In this document: positions 1-8,176 of the stretch, piece by piece
Layout of the letters: every line of letters starts with the position of its first letter
How positions within the stretch are numbered: the stretch's first letter is position 1
From: Candidatus Avoscillospira avicola
Lineage (GTDB): Bacteria; Bacillota; Clostridia; Oscillospirales; Oscillospiraceae
Length of the DNA stretch: 44,798 bases
Direction of reading: 5' to 3'
NCBI GenBank assembly: GCA_018712245.1
Contig: DVHE01000080.1
Location: 1 to 44,798 of the forward strand
Made by a program: the position numbers and the translations under genes
The notes under the pieces: model-generated
Database searches by the model: none
What the model saw: the letters and a program-made list of their open reading frames with translations, nothing else
What the model was told of the DNA's origin: nothing

Positions 1-21
1 ATAAGTAGGAGGTGTGCCATC

Positions 22-381
22 ATGGTAAAGAATTTTGACAAGAACGCTGCCCGCGTCAAGCGTCATACCAGAGTGCGCGGCAAGATCTCCGGCACACCCG
101 AGAGACCTCGTCTGAACGTGTTCCGCAGCAACGCGAACATCTATGCACAGATCATCGACGATGTGAACGGAGTCACCCTGGTCTCCGCTTCCACCCTCGA
201 GAAGGATTTCGAAGGCGCCACCGGTAACAAGGAAGCGGCCCGCAAGGTCGGCCTGGCCGTGGCGGAGCGTGCCAAGGCCAAGGGCATTGAAGAAGTCGTG
301 TTTGACCGCGGCGGCTACATTTTCCACGGCCGCGTGGCTGAGCTGGCTGAGGGCGCCCGCGAAGGCGGCCTGAAGTTCTAA
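22..381 (+). CDS. rplR: 50S ribosomal protein L18
   Basis: L18 binds 5S rRNA and helps dock it into the central protuberance of the large subunit. The 119-residue protein has the family's usual length. It shows the basic N-terminus and the conserved [20 protein letters not shown] block near residues 24-43, followed by the alpha/beta domain ending in GGLKF. A strong GTAGGAGGTG ribosome binding site lies 5' of the ATG. The bases at 2-4 (TAA) are probably the stop of an upstream rplF that lies outside the window. It is the first complete gene of the spc-operon segment and is followed by rpsE after 17 nt. Identification is secure from sequence and gene order. Confidence 0.97.
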   Translation: MVKNFDKNAARVKRHTRVRGKISGTPERPRLNVFRSNANIYAQIIDDVNGVTLVSASTLEKDFEGATGNKEAARKVGLAVAERAKAKGIEEVVFDRGGYIFHGRVAELAEGAREGGLKF

Positions 382-398
382 TCGGAGGAGGAAGAAGA

Positions 399-914
399 AT
401 GGCTTACAATAGAGATAGACAGGCTGCCCACGAGGCGCCTGAGTTTATCGAAAAGGTTGTGTACCTCAACCGTGTCGCCAAGACCGTCAAGGGCGGCCGC
501 GTGATGAAGTTCTCCGCTCTGGTCGTGGTGGGCGACGGCAAGGGTACCGTCGGCTACGGCCTGGGCAAGGCTGCGGAAGTGTCCGAGGCCATCCTCAAGG
601 GCATCGCCGACGCCAAGAAGAACATGGTGAAGATCACCCTGGACGGCACCACCATCCCCCACGAAGTGACCGGCATCTTCGGCGCCGGCACCGTGCTCCT
701 GAAGCCCGCCCCGGAAGGCACCGGCATCATCGCCGGCGGCGCCGTGCGTGCTGTGATGGAGGCTGTGGGTATTTCCAACATCCGTTCCAAGTGCCTGCGG
801 TCCAACAACCCGCAGAACGTGGTCAAGGCTTGCATGCAGGGCCTGATGAGCCTGCGCGGCCCCGAGGACGTGGCCCGTATCCGCGGCAAGCGCGTGGAAG
901 AAATCGTCGGTTAA
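399..914 (+). CDS. rpsE: 30S ribosomal protein S5
   Basis: S5 is a small-subunit protein at the mRNA entry and decoding region and contributes to translational accuracy. The 171-residue product has the N-terminal double-stranded-RNA-binding-like domain (about residues 10-80, with the VNRVAK-type segment and [22 protein letters not shown] loop region) and the C-terminal [18 protein letters not shown] region. A GGAGGAGG Shine-Dalgarno sequence precedes the ATG. It lies in canonical order between rplR and rpmD. Nothing in length or motif is unusual. Confidence 0.97.
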   Translation: MAYNRDRQAAHEAPEFIEKVVYLNRVAKTVKGGRVMKFSALVVVGDGKGTVGYGLGKAAEVSEAILKGIADAKKNMVKITLDGTTIPHEVTGIFGAGTVLLKPAPEGTGIIAGGAVRAVMEAVGISNIRSKCLRSNNPQNVVKACMQGLMSLRGPEDVARIRGKRVEEIVG

Positions 915-927
915 GGAGGCTCTCACC

Positions 928-1110
928 ATGGCTAATTTGAAGATTAAACTCGTCAAGAGCCTCAATGGCCGGCTGGAAAAGCACATTGCCACCGCCAACT
1001 CTCTTGGCCTGCGCAAGATCGGTCAGGAGGTCGTACAGCCTGACAACACCCAGACCCGCGGCAAGATCGCCAAGATCGGCTACCTGCTGCAGGTCACTGA
1101 GGAAGCATAA
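928..1110 (+). CDS. rpmD: 50S ribosomal protein L30
   Basis: L30 is a small large-subunit protein found in many but not all bacteria. The 60-residue protein starts MANLKIKLVKSLNGR and contains the typical LGLRKIGQEV segment and a C-terminal KIGYLLQV strand, matching the short bacterial form. It follows rpsE by 13 nt with an AAGGAGG ribosome binding site and precedes rplO, the standard spc-operon order. The call rests on size, motif and position. Confidence 0.95.
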   Translation: MANLKIKLVKSLNGRLEKHIATANSLGLRKIGQEVVQPDNTQTRGKIAKIGYLLQVTEEA

Positions 1111-1125
1111 GGAGGCGCAAGTACC

Positions 1126-1566
1126 ATGAACCTGAACGAACTTGCTCCTGTCATGGGTTCCACCCATGTCGGAAAACGGAAGGGCCGCGGCGCCGGCACC
1201 GGCAACGGCAAGACTGCCGGCCGTGGTCACAAGGGCCAGAAGGCCCGCAGCGGCGGCAAGGTCCGCACCGGCTTTGAAGGCGGCCAGATGCCCCTGGCCC
1301 GCCGGATCCCCAAGCGCGGCTTCAACAACGTGTTTGCCAAGCCCCTGACCGCTGTCAATGTCGCGGTTCTCAACCGCTTTGAGGATGGCTCCGTCGTCGA
1401 CGCCGCCGCCCTCATCAACGCCGGCATTCTCCACGCCTGCCCCTACGGCCTGAAGGTCCTGGGCAACGGCACCGTGACCGCCAAGGTGACGGTGAAGGCA
1501 GCGGCATTCTCTGACTCTGCCAAGGAAAAAATCGAGCAGGCAGGTGGAAAGGCCGAGGTGGTATAA
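1126..1566 (+). CDS. rplO: 50S ribosomal protein L15
   Basis: L15 is a late-assembling large-subunit protein contacting 23S rRNA. The 146-residue product carries the glycine/arginine-rich N-terminal extension (KRKGRGAGTGNGKTAGRGHKG, about residues 18-38) that threads into rRNA. The globular domain ends in the family signature around ALINAGILH. Its TAA stop is immediately followed by the GTG start of secY, so the two genes are probably translationally coupled. Confidence 0.97.
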   Translation: MNLNELAPVMGSTHVGKRKGRGAGTGNGKTAGRGHKGQKARSGGKVRTGFEGGQMPLARRIPKRGFNNVFAKPLTAVNVAVLNRFEDGSVVDAAALINAGILHACPYGLKVLGNGTVTAKVTVKAAAFSDSAKEKIEQAGGKAEVV

Positions 1567-2856
1567 GTGTTTGCCACGATCCGTAACGCCTGGAAAATTG
1601 CGGACCTCCGCAAGAAGATGATCTTCACCTTCTTCGTGCTGCTGATTTTCCGCCTGGGCGCTGCCATCCCGGTTCCCTATGTGAACGTGGATGCGCTGAC
1701 CAACTACTTCAACGCTGAGCTCTCCGGTACGATCCTGGGCCTCTACAACGCGATGTCCGGTTCCGCCTTCTCCCAGGCAACCACCTTCGCGCTGGGCATC
1801 CAGCCGTACATCAATGCCTCCATTATCATTCAGCTGCTCTGCATCGCCATCCCCTATCTGGAGCAGCTGCAGAAGGACGGCGGCGAGGAAGGCAAGAAAA
1901 AGCTCGAGCGCATCACCCGCTATACCACCCTGGGCATCTCCCTGCTCATGGGCTGGGCCTATTATATGATGCTGCGGAACTATAACGGCATCCTCACTGA
2001 TACCGGGTTCCTCTATGCCCTGGTCATCATCCTGACCTTCACCGGCGGCTCCTGCCTGGTGATGTGGCTGGGCGAGCAGATCGACCAGTTCGGCATCGGC
2101 AACGGCATCTCCATGATCCTCTTCGCGGGCATCATCTCCCGCATCCCCAGCCAGGTCGGCGCCCTCATCACGGGCCTCAGCTCCGGCACCCTGGCTTGGT
2201 ACCTGGCGGTTCTGCTGCTGGTGGGTATCGCGCTGCTGGTGGTGGTCATCGTGTTCATCACCAACTCCGAGCGCCGCATCCCCGTGCAGTACGCCAAGCG
2301 GCAGGTCGGCCGCAGAGTTTACGGCGGTCAGAGCACGTTCCTGCCCATCAAGGTCAATATGTCCGGCGTGCTGCCTGTCATCTTCGCCCAGTCCATCGTC
2401 TCCCTGCCCGCCACCATCGTGGCGTTTGTGGGTGTGGCTGAGACCGGCTTCTGGGCCTGGATGAACACGTACGTCTTCTCCAGCCAGAGCGTGGTGTACT
2501 GCGTGATCTACTTCCTGCTGATCATCGCCTTCAGCTACTTCTACGCTGCTGTGCAGTTTAACCCCATCGAGATCGCCAACAACATGAAGAAGAACGGCGG
2601 CTTCATCCCCGGCTTCCGTCCGGGCAAGCCCACTTCCGACTTCATTGCCAAGGTCATCAATAAGGTCACGCTCTTCGGCGCTATCTACCTGGCGTTCGTG
2701 GCGCTGCTGCCTGTGATCCTGGGCGCCGTTGTGGCGGACAACCGGCTGGCCATCGGCGGCACTTCCGTCATCATCGTGGTGGGTGTTGCCCTGGAGACCA
2801 CCAAGGCTCTGGAAGCCCAGATGCTCATGCGGCATTACAAGGGCTTCCTGGAGTAA
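1567..2856 (+). CDS. secY: Preprotein translocase subunit SecY
   Basis: SecY forms the protein-conducting channel of the Sec translocon in the cytoplasmic membrane. The 429-residue protein has the expected ten hydrophobic segments. It shows the SecY signature near residues 70-95 (FALGIQPYINASIIIQLL), the GIGNGISMILFAGI segment and the cytosolic loop GGFIPGFRPGKPT before the last helices. The start is GTG directly abutting the rplO stop, giving an N-terminus MFATIRNAWKIADLRKK that is typical for Clostridia SecY. A ribosome binding site would lie inside the end of rplO. It is followed by adk after 14 nt. Confidence 0.97.
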   Translation: MFATIRNAWKIADLRKKMIFTFFVLLIFRLGAAIPVPYVNVDALTNYFNAELSGTILGLYNAMSGSAFSQATTFALGIQPYINASIIIQLLCIAIPYLEQLQKDGGEEGKKKLERITRYTTLGISLLMGWAYYMMLRNYNGILTDTGFLYALVIILTFTGGSCLVMWLGEQIDQFGIGNGISMILFAGIISRIPSQVGALITGLSSGTLAWYLAVLLLVGIALLVVVIVFITNSERRIPVQYAKRQVGRRVYGGQSTFLPIKVNMSGVLPVIFAQSIVSLPATIVAFVGVAETGFWAWMNTYVFSSQSVVYCVIYFLLIIAFSYFYAAVQFNPIEIANNMKKNGGFIPGFRPGKPTSDFIAKVINKVTLFGAIYLAFVALLPVILGAVVADNRLAIGGTSVIIVVGVALETTKALEAQMLMRHYKGFLE

Positions 2857-2870
2857 TCGGAGGCACCTGA

Positions 2871-3503
2871 ATGAAGTTAATTCTTTTGGGCGCCCCCGGC
2901 GCCGGCAAGGGAACGCAGGCGGAGATCCTCAGCAAGAAGCTGGGCATCCCGACTATCTCCACCGGTAATATTCTCCGCGAGGCCATCAAAAACCAGACGG
3001 AGACCGGCCTGAAGGCCAAAGCATTTATGGACAACGGTCAGCTGGTCCCCGACGATGTCATCATCGGCATCGTCGAGGAACGGCTGGCGCAGCCGGATTG
3101 CGCCGAGGGTTATATCCTCGACGGTATGCCCCGGACGATCCCCCAGGCGGAAGCGCTGGAGGCCCGCGGCATTCACTTCGACGCAGTTGTCTCCATTGAA
3201 ATCCTCGATGAGGTCATCGAGGGGCGGATGACGGGGCGGCGCGTCTGCACGGGCTGCGGCGCCAGCTACCACATTACCGCCCATCCCCCCAAGACTGAGA
3301 ATGTCTGCGACGTGTGCGGCGGGGCTCTGAGCATCCGCAAGGATGACGCACCCGAGACGGTGAAGAGCCGGCTCCAGGTGTTCCACGCCGAGACGGAGCC
3401 CCTGAAGGACTTCTACGCGAAGCTGGGCCTTCTCAAACTGATCGAGGGCAATCAGCCCATCGACAGCGCGACCCAGGACATTCTGAAAGCGCTGGGGATG
3501 TAA
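2871..3503 (+). CDS. adk: Adenylate kinase, zinc-type lid
   Basis: Adenylate kinase interconverts ATP + AMP and 2 ADP in the cytoplasm. The 210-residue protein has the P-loop GAPGAGKGT (residues 7-15), the AMP-binding region, and a LID domain with four cysteines (C126, C129, C146, C149) arranged as CxxC...CxxC. This is the zinc-binding lid common in Firmicutes. The usual DGFPR motif reads DGMPR (84-88), a conservative change. An AATCGGAGG ribosome binding site precedes the ATG. The secY-adk-map order is standard in this phylum. Confidence 0.97.
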   Translation: MKLILLGAPGAGKGTQAEILSKKLGIPTISTGNILREAIKNQTETGLKAKAFMDNGQLVPDDVIIGIVEERLAQPDCAEGYILDGMPRTIPQAEALEARGIHFDAVVSIEILDEVIEGRMTGRRVCTGCGASYHITAHPPKTENVCDVCGGALSIRKDDAPETVKSRLQVFHAETEPLKDFYAKLGLLKLIEGNQPIDSATQDILKALGM

Positions 3504-3505
3504 GC

Positions 3506-4261
3506 ATGATAGCAATCAAAAACGAGCGAGAGCTTGAGGTGATGCGCCGGGCCTGTAAAATTACCGCGGCAGCGCGTGCTTTGGCAGGCGAAATGGTGCG
3601 GCCCGGCGTCACCACCAAAGAGATCGACAAGGCAGTCCACGATTTTATCGTGGCGCAGGGTGCGAAACCGTCGTTCCTCAACTACAGCGGCTATCCTGCC
3701 AGCGCCTGCATCAGCGTCAACGATGTGGTGATCCACGGCATTCCCGATGGATACAAGCTCAAAGAGGGCGACATCGTCAGCGTCGATGTGGGAGCGTGCT
3801 GGAATGGTTTTCACGGCGATTGTGCTGCCACCTTTGCCTGCGGAAGGATCTCTCCCACGGCACAAAAGCTCATCGACGTCACGCGACAGAGCTTTTATGA
3901 GGGCATAAAGTTCGCCCGGCGCGGATATCGGGTCTCCGATATCTCCCACGCGGTGCAAACTTACGTGGAGGAAAACGGCTTCAGCGTGGTGCGCGCCTTC
4001 GTAGGTCACGGCGTAGGCGAGAAGCTCCACGAGGAGCCGGAGGTACCGAACTTTGGCTCTCCCGGTAGGGGGCCGAGACTCATCAAGGGCATGACCCTGG
4101 CCATCGAGCCCATGGTCAACATGGGCGGCTGGGACGTGCGGGTGCTGAAGGACCGCTGGACCACCGTCACGGTGGACGGGTCACTCTCGGCCCACTATGA
4201 AAATACTGTGCTGATCACCGATGGCGAACCGGAAATCCTCACCGTCGCTGAGGGACTTTGA
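3506..4261 (+). CDS. map: Methionine aminopeptidase, type I
   Basis: The enzyme removes the initiator methionine from nascent proteins with small second residues. The 251-residue protein has the full set of dinuclear-metal ligands: D94 and D105 (SVDVGACWNGFHGD), H168 (GHGVGEKLH), E201 (AIEPMV) and E232 (HYENTV). H77 is the substrate-binding histidine. It follows adk with only 2 nt between stop and start. Its own TGA is followed after one base by the start of the KOW-protein gene, so the block is tightly coupled. Confidence 0.97.
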   Translation: MIAIKNERELEVMRRACKITAAARALAGEMVRPGVTTKEIDKAVHDFIVAQGAKPSFLNYSGYPASACISVNDVVIHGIPDGYKLKEGDIVSVDVGACWNGFHGDCAATFACGRISPTAQKLIDVTRQSFYEGIKFARRGYRVSDISHAVQTYVEENGFSVVRAFVGHGVGEKLHEEPEVPNFGSPGRGPRLIKGMTLAIEPMVNMGGWDVRVLKDRWTTVTVDGSLSAHYENTVLITDGEPEILTVAEGL

Positions 4262-4262
4262 A

Positions 4263-4550
4263 ATGGAAGTATCCAAATCGGACATTATTATCTCCCTGGC
4301 CGGGCGAGACAAGGGCCGGCTCTTCTACGTCGTGGACGTGCAGGAGAGCTACTGCCTGCTGGCCGACGGCAAGGGAAGGAAGCTGGAAAATCCCAAACGA
4401 AAGAAGCTGAAACATGTCCGCAGAGTCTCTCGGACTGAAACGAGAGTCGCCGACAAGATCCGTCGGGGCGACAAGGTACTCAACAGCGAATTACGCAGGG
4501 ATTTGGCCACGTTTGGTCAACAATTCGAAAGTCAAAACCAAGGGGGTTAA
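4263..4550 (+). CDS. KOW-domain RNA-binding protein (L14e-like)
   Basis: This 95-residue basic protein contains a KOW-like beta-barrel near the N-terminus (LAGRDKGRLFYVVDV, about residues 11-25) followed by a lysine/arginine-rich stretch KRKKLKHVRRVSR. Proteins of this type sit between map and infA in many Clostridia and are annotated as KOW-domain or ribosomal L14E-like RNA-binding proteins; their exact role is not established. I chose the ATG one base after the map TGA. The frame stays open 42 nt further upstream, but that earlier ATG lies inside map. An association with the ribosome is inferred only from the fold and operon position. Confidence 0.88.
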   Translation: MEVSKSDIIISLAGRDKGRLFYVVDVQESYCLLADGKGRKLENPKRKKLKHVRRVSRTETRVADKIRRGDKVLNSELRRDLATFGQQFESQNQGG

Positions 4551-4556
4551 TTGATC

Positions 4557-4775
4557 TTGGCAAAAGACGACGTAATCGAGCTTGAGGGCATCGTAGTGGA
4601 TGCACTGCCGAATGCAATGTTCTCCGTTGACATTGGCAATGGGCACACCATTCTGGCGCATATTTCCGGCAAGCTCCGGATGAACTTTATCAAGATTCTG
4701 CCCGGCGACAAGGTTACGGTACAGATGTCCCCGTATGACCTGACCCGCGGCCGGATCACGTGGAGAAGTAAATGA
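4557..4775 (+). CDS. infA: Translation initiation factor IF-1
   Basis: IF-1 binds the A site of the 30S subunit during initiation. The 72-residue S1/OB-fold protein reads [20 protein letters not shown] and ends [13 protein letters not shown], essentially the universal IF-1 sequence. The start is a TTG codon. A second in-frame TTG lies two codons upstream, but the AGGGGG ribosome binding site is only about 5 nt from it and about 11 nt from the chosen one, and the chosen start gives the canonical MAKDD N-terminus. It lies between the KOW gene and rpmJ, as in related genomes. Confidence 0.96.
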   Translation: MAKDDVIELEGIVVDALPNAMFSVDIGNGHTILAHISGKLRMNFIKILPGDKVTVQMSPYDLTRGRITWRSK

Positions 4776-4806
4776 GAGACAAAGGTCTCGTATGGAGGTT
4801 AACAGT

Positions 4807-4920
4807 ATGAAGGTAAGACCGTCCGTGAAGCCCATGTGCGAGAAGTGCAAGATCATCAAGCGCAAGGGAAGAGTTATGGTAATTTGTGAAAACCCCAAGC
4901 ACAAGCAGAGACAAGGCTGA
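4807..4920 (+). CDS. rpmJ: 50S ribosomal protein L36, zinc-binding form
   Basis: L36 is the smallest large-subunit protein. The 37-residue reading frame begins [15 protein letters not shown] and carries the zinc ribbon C11, C14, C27, H32 (the C+ form, implying zinc-replete translation). A perfect GGAGG lies 8 nt 5' of the ATG. Position between infA and rpsM is canonical. Confidence 0.97.
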   Translation: MKVRPSVKPMCEKCKIIKRKGRVMVICENPKHKQRQG

Positions 4921-4940
4921 TAGGAGGTGCGCATTAAAAT

Positions 4941-5309
4941 ATGGCACGTATTGCTGGTATTGACCTGCCCCGCGACAAGCGAATCGAAATCGGTTTGACT
5001 TATATTTTCGGCATTGGCCGTAAGAGCGCCAAGGACATTCTCGAGAAGGCCAACATCGACCCCGACACCCGCGTGAAGGATCTGACCGACGACCAGGAAG
5101 CTGCCCTGCGTGAAGTCATCGACCATCACTATACCATCGAAGGCGATCTGCGCCGCGAAGTGGCCCTGAACATCAAGCGGCTCACTGAGATCGGCTGCTA
5201 CCGTGGCCTGCGCCACAGAAGAGGCCTGCCGGTCCGCGGCCAGAGAACCAAGACCAATGCCCGTACCCGCAAGGGTCCGAAGAAGACCATCGCCAACAAG
5301 AAGAAGTAA
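4941..5309 (+). CDS. rpsM: 30S ribosomal protein S13
   Basis: S13 lies in the head of the small subunit and contacts the P-site tRNA and L5 across the subunit bridge. The 122-residue protein starts [22 protein letters not shown], contains the helix-two-turn-helix region, and ends in the highly basic tail [20 protein letters not shown] characteristic of S13. An AGGAGGTG ribosome binding site precedes it. It heads the alpha-operon part (rpsM-rpsK-rpsD-rpoA-rplQ). Confidence 0.97.
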   Translation: MARIAGIDLPRDKRIEIGLTYIFGIGRKSAKDILEKANIDPDTRVKDLTDDQEAALREVIDHHYTIEGDLRREVALNIKRLTEIGCYRGLRHRRGLPVRGQRTKTNARTRKGPKKTIANKKK

Positions 5310-5324
5310 AGGAGGGATATCGCA

Positions 5325-5726
5325 ATGGCCAAGGCAAATGCAAAGAAAGTCGTCAAGCGCCGCAGAGAGCGCAAGAATATCGAGAAGGGCGCTGCGCATA
5401 TCCGCTCTTCCTTCAACAATACCATGGTGACGATCACCGACACCAACGGCAACGCCCTTTCCTGGGCTTCCTCCGGTGGTCTGGGCTTCCGCGGCTCCAG
5501 AAAGTCCACGCCCTACGCTGCCCAGATGGCAGCCGAGACCGCTGCCAAGGCGGCCATCGAGAACTGTGGCCTGAAGACCGTTGAAGTGTTCGTGAAGGGT
5601 CCCGGCCAGGGCCGCGAGGCAGCCATCCGTGCGCTGCAGTCCGCGGGTCTGGAAGTGACCATGATCAAGGACGTGACCCCCATTCCTCACAATGGCTGCC
5701 GTCCTCCCAAAAGACGCCGCGTCTAA
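5325..5726 (+). CDS. rpsK: 30S ribosomal protein S11
   Basis: S11 forms part of the platform of the small subunit near the mRNA exit. The 133-residue protein contains the conserved central block [27 protein letters not shown] and the C-terminal [15 protein letters not shown], which is the invariant S11 tail. It lies 15 nt after rpsM and 24 nt before rpsD, with a clear AAAGGAGGG ribosome binding site. Confidence 0.97.
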   Translation: MAKANAKKVVKRRRERKNIEKGAAHIRSSFNNTMVTITDTNGNALSWASSGGLGFRGSRKSTPYAAQMAAETAAKAAIENCGLKTVEVFVKGPGQGREAAIRALQSAGLEVTMIKDVTPIPHNGCRPPKRRRV

Positions 5727-5750
5727 TTTGCAGAAGGAGGAAAATCACCA

Positions 5751-6347
5751 ATGGCAAAGAATACACAGCCTGTTCTCAAGCGCTGCAGAACGCTGGGCGT
5801 CTCCCCCGCGGCCATGGGCTACTCCAAGACTTCCAACAAGAACCCCGGCGGCCAGCGCCGCGCCAAGAAGTCCGAGTATGCCCTGCAGCTGACCGAGAAG
5901 CAGAAGGTTAAGTTCGTCTACGGCATCCTGGAGAAGCAGTTCCACATGTACTACGAGAAGGCCGAGCGCATGGGCGGCAACACCGGAGAGAACCTCCTGA
6001 GCCTGATCGAGCGCCGCCTCGACAATGTGGTCTACCGTCTGGGCTTTGCTTCCACCCGCCGCGAGGCCCGTCAGCTGGTCAACCATGGCCACTACACGGT
6101 CAACGGCAAGCGCGTCAACATTCCCTCCTACCTGGTGAGTGCCGGCGACGTGGTGGCCGTTTGCGAGAAGAGCGTCTCCAACAACCGCTTCAAGAAGCTC
6201 AAGGAAGACGACGCGTTCGTGGCCGCTCCCAAGTGGCTGGAGCGCGACAAGAACAACCTCCAGGGTAAGGTTGTCGCCATGCCCACGAAGGAAGACATTG
6301 ACTTTGAGATCGCTGAGAACCTGATCGTCGAGTTGTACTCCAAGTAA
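5751..6347 (+). CDS. rpsD: 30S ribosomal protein S4
   Basis: S4 nucleates 16S rRNA 5'-domain assembly and in many bacteria represses its own operon. The 198-residue protein has the N-terminal RRNA-binding part (with the [17 protein letters not shown] segment) and an S4 domain around residues 87-150 ([32 protein letters not shown]). No N-terminal zinc cysteine cluster is present, so this is the C-minus form. A 79-nt leader with a small hairpin separates it from rpoA. Confidence 0.97.
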   Translation: MAKNTQPVLKRCRTLGVSPAAMGYSKTSNKNPGGQRRAKKSEYALQLTEKQKVKFVYGILEKQFHMYYEKAERMGGNTGENLLSLIERRLDNVVYRLGFASTRREARQLVNHGHYTVNGKRVNIPSYLVSAGDVVAVCEKSVSNNRFKKLKEDDAFVAAPKWLERDKNNLQGKVVAMPTKEDIDFEIAENLIVELYSK

Positions 6348-6383
6348 TGCACGGCCCTCGTTATTGGTAAGCTGTAATCGGCA

Positions 6384-6401
6384 ACGAAACGGACGTTTCG
6401 T
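6384..6401 (+). promoter_or_regulatory. Short perfect inverted repeat in the rpsD-rpoA spacer
   Basis: ACGAAACG and CGTTTCGT flank a 2-nt centre and would form a small hairpin about 10 nt before the AGGAGGG ribosome binding site of rpoA. It may influence rpoA translation or mark an RNA-processing site; this is inference only. Confidence 0.35.
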
Positions 6402-6426
6402 CAGTTGCAAGGAGGGTAAAATATTC

Positions 6427-7386
6427 ATGGTAGAAATTGAAAAGCCTCGCATTGAATGCATTGATTCCCCTGAAGACAGTTCCTACGGCAAGTACGTGGT
6501 GGAACCGCTGGAGCGCGGCTACGGCACGACCCTGGGCAACTCCCTCAGAAGGATTCTGCTGTCTTCTCTGCCTGGCACCGCGGCGACGTCCATCAAGATC
6601 GCCGGGGTCCAGCATGAGTTCAGCACCATTCCCGGCGTCAAGGAAGACGTGACGGAGATCGTGCTGAACGTCAAGAAGATCATTGCAAGACTTCACTGCC
6701 AGGGCGTGAAAACGGTGTATATCGACGCAGCGGGGGAGTGCGAGGTGACGGCCGGCGACATCAAGGCCGACGGCGAGGTTGAGATTCTCAATCCCGACCT
6801 GCACATCTGCTCCCTGGGCCCCGATGCGACGTTCAATATGGAGATCACCCTGAGCCACGGCCGGGGCTACGTTCCGGCGGACCGGAACAAGAACCCCCAG
6901 ATGCCCATCGGCGTGATCGCCATTGACTCCATCTATTCCCCGGTCTACAAGGCCAATTACACGGTGGAAAACACCCGTGTGGGCAACATGACCGACTACG
7001 ACAAGCTGACCCTTGAGGTCTGGACTGACTCCACCATCACGGCCCGCGACGCCGTGAGCCTGGGAGCCAAGATCCTCTCCGATCACCTCTCCCTGTTTAC
7101 CGATCTCTCCGAAGCCGTGGCCAACAAGTCCACGGTGGTGGAGAAGGCCGAGTCGCCCCGGGCCAAGGTGCTGGAGCTGACCATCGAGGAGCTGGATCTG
7201 TCGGTGCGGAGCTTCAACTGCCTGAAGCGCGCCAACATCAACAACGTCGAGGACTTGATCTCCAAGACCGGCGAGGATATGATGAAGGTCCGCAACATGG
7301 GCAGAAAGTCTCTGGAAGAAGTGCAGAACAAGCTGGCCGCCATGGGCCTGAGCCTGGCCAGCGACGATTCTGCCGGCAACAACTAA
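6427..7386 (+). CDS. rpoA: RNA polymerase subunit alpha
   Basis: Alpha dimerises to start RNA polymerase assembly and its C-terminal domain contacts UP elements and activators. The 319-residue protein has the N-terminal assembly domain ([21 protein letters not shown] near residues 34-54) and a C-terminal helix-hairpin-helix domain ([23 protein letters not shown] onward). The ATG was chosen because AGGAGGG ends about 10 nt before it and the product begins with the usual MVEIEKP. The frame is open upstream to 6364 but without a ribosome binding site. Confidence 0.97.
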   Translation: MVEIEKPRIECIDSPEDSSYGKYVVEPLERGYGTTLGNSLRRILLSSLPGTAATSIKIAGVQHEFSTIPGVKEDVTEIVLNVKKIIARLHCQGVKTVYIDAAGECEVTAGDIKADGEVEILNPDLHICSLGPDATFNMEITLSHGRGYVPADRNKNPQMPIGVIAIDSIYSPVYKANYTVENTRVGNMTDYDKLTLEVWTDSTITARDAVSLGAKILSDHLSLFTDLSEAVANKSTVVEKAESPRAKVLELTIEELDLSVRSFNCLKRANINNVEDLISKTGEDMMKVRNMGRKSLEEVQNKLAAMGLSLASDDSAGNN

Positions 7387-7419
7387 TCGCGTTACCTTTT
7401 CATAAAGGAGGGAATACCA

Positions 7420-7761
7420 ATGTTTGGCACTCGTAAGCTGGGCAGAACCAGCGACCAGCGCAAGGCCATGCTGAGAGCCATGACCACCTATCTGCTGGAG
7501 AACGGCAAGATCGAAACCACCTTCTACCGCGCCAAGGAAGTGCAGCCCATCGCGGAGAAGATGATTACCCTGGGCAAGAAGAACACCCTGGCCTCTTACC
7601 GCAAGGCCCTTGGCTACATCACCAAGGAGGACGTGGCGAAGAAGGTCTTCAGTGAGATCGCACCCAAGTACGCCGACCGCAACGGCGGCTACACCCGTGT
7701 GACCCGCCTCGGCCCCCGCAAGGGCGACGCCGCGGAGATGGCTGTCATCGAGCTGGTGTAA
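7420..7761 (+). CDS. rplQ: 50S ribosomal protein L17
   Basis: L17 is a large-subunit protein near the tunnel exit. The 113-residue product starts [21 protein letters not shown], has the conserved [21 protein letters not shown] region and ends [16 protein letters not shown], which is standard for the family. It has an AAAGGAGGG ribosome binding site and is the last gene of the ribosomal cluster. Two strong hairpin structures follow it. Confidence 0.97.
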   Translation: MFGTRKLGRTSDQRKAMLRAMTTYLLENGKIETTFYRAKEVQPIAEKMITLGKKNTLASYRKALGYITKEDVAKKVFSEIAPKYADRNGGYTRVTRLGPRKGDAAEMAVIELV

Positions 7762-7776
7762 TTGTCTTAGACTTGA

Positions 7777-7807
7777 CAGAGGATCGCTGCGCCGCGGCGA
7801 TCCTCTG
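7777..7807 (+). terminator. Perfect 11-bp hairpin after rplQ, no U-tract
   Basis: CAGAGGATCGC and GCGATCCTCTG flank a 9-nt loop just 15 nt after the rplQ stop. The position suits a terminator or 3'-end stabiliser, but the following ATTGTTAAT is not a run of T. The sequence GAGGATCGCTGC recurs at 7964-7975 in a second hairpin that does have a T-tract. Confidence 0.6.
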
Positions 7808-7964
7808 ATTGTTAATACAGCGATCAAAGCCGCTGTAACAGAGCAGCGGGGGATGGGTGCAGGGGGCAAAGGGCCCCCTGCGCGTCCAATAAAGAGGTTT
7901 TTGCAGCTTCTAAAAGCTGCAAAAACTAAGGGAAGCGTGGCGAAAACACTTTTTCGACACGCTG

Positions 7965-7999
7965 AGGATCGCTGCGGTGCAGCGGTCCTTTTGCTTTTC
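7965..7999 (+). terminator. Rho-independent terminator closing the rplQ transcript
   Basis: AGGATCGCTGC and GCAGCGGTCCT pair over 11 bp with one G-U pair around a GGT loop, followed by TTTTGCTTTT. This is the best terminator for the ribosomal operon and is also the last hairpin of the structured element. Confidence 0.8.
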
Positions 8000-8000
8000 A

Positions 8001-8159
8001 GTAAACGCTGATTAAATCGCAAGAGCAGGCGGCGAGAGATTTTGTTCCAAATGAAAGTTTGAAAATCGCCGCAATACTGGATGTCTTGCCAGATTTTCAA
8101 ACTGCACAGTTGGAGCAAAAGATCCGCCGGCTGCCGCCGTCTATTTGATCAGCGTTTAC
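8001..8159. mobile_element. 159-bp MITE-like element with 17-bp terminal inverted repeats
   Basis: The ends GTAAACGCTGATTAAAT (8001-8017) and the complement of 8143-8159 match at 16 of 17 positions. Directly outside both ends is TTCA (7997-8000 and 8160-8163), a likely 4-bp target duplication. Much of the interior is also an imperfect palindrome (for example AGTTTGAAAATC against GATTTTCAAACT), so the whole unit folds into one long hairpin. It contains no gene of its own and ends right before the ribosome binding site of the next gene. Confidence 0.75.
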
Positions 8160-8176
8160 TTCAAGGGAGGTATACG

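Larger units (their letters stand above)
7777..7999 (+). repeat. Multi-hairpin structured element, copy 1
   Basis: Downstream of rplQ and in its sense direction lie at least five stems in a row. One is CCGCTG pairing with CAGCGG, followed by a GC-rich hairpin with loop AAAG (about 7858-7881). Next come a 13-bp stem at 7897-7926 and a stem at 7934-7963 with 12 of 13 pairs. The last is a terminator at 7965-7999. The same series occurs on the minus strand at 26188-25928 with different stem sequences but the same loops and joining motifs (AGAGCAGCGGGG, CTAAG, GCGTGGCGAAAA). See findings. Confidence 0.7.

Noticed and set aside
823-2835. 670-codon open frame on the minus strand opposite rpsE to secY
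   Set aside because: It is antisense to five well-conserved genes, has a His/Gly/Asp-rich composition typical of the complement of GC-rich codons, and lacks a ribosome binding site.
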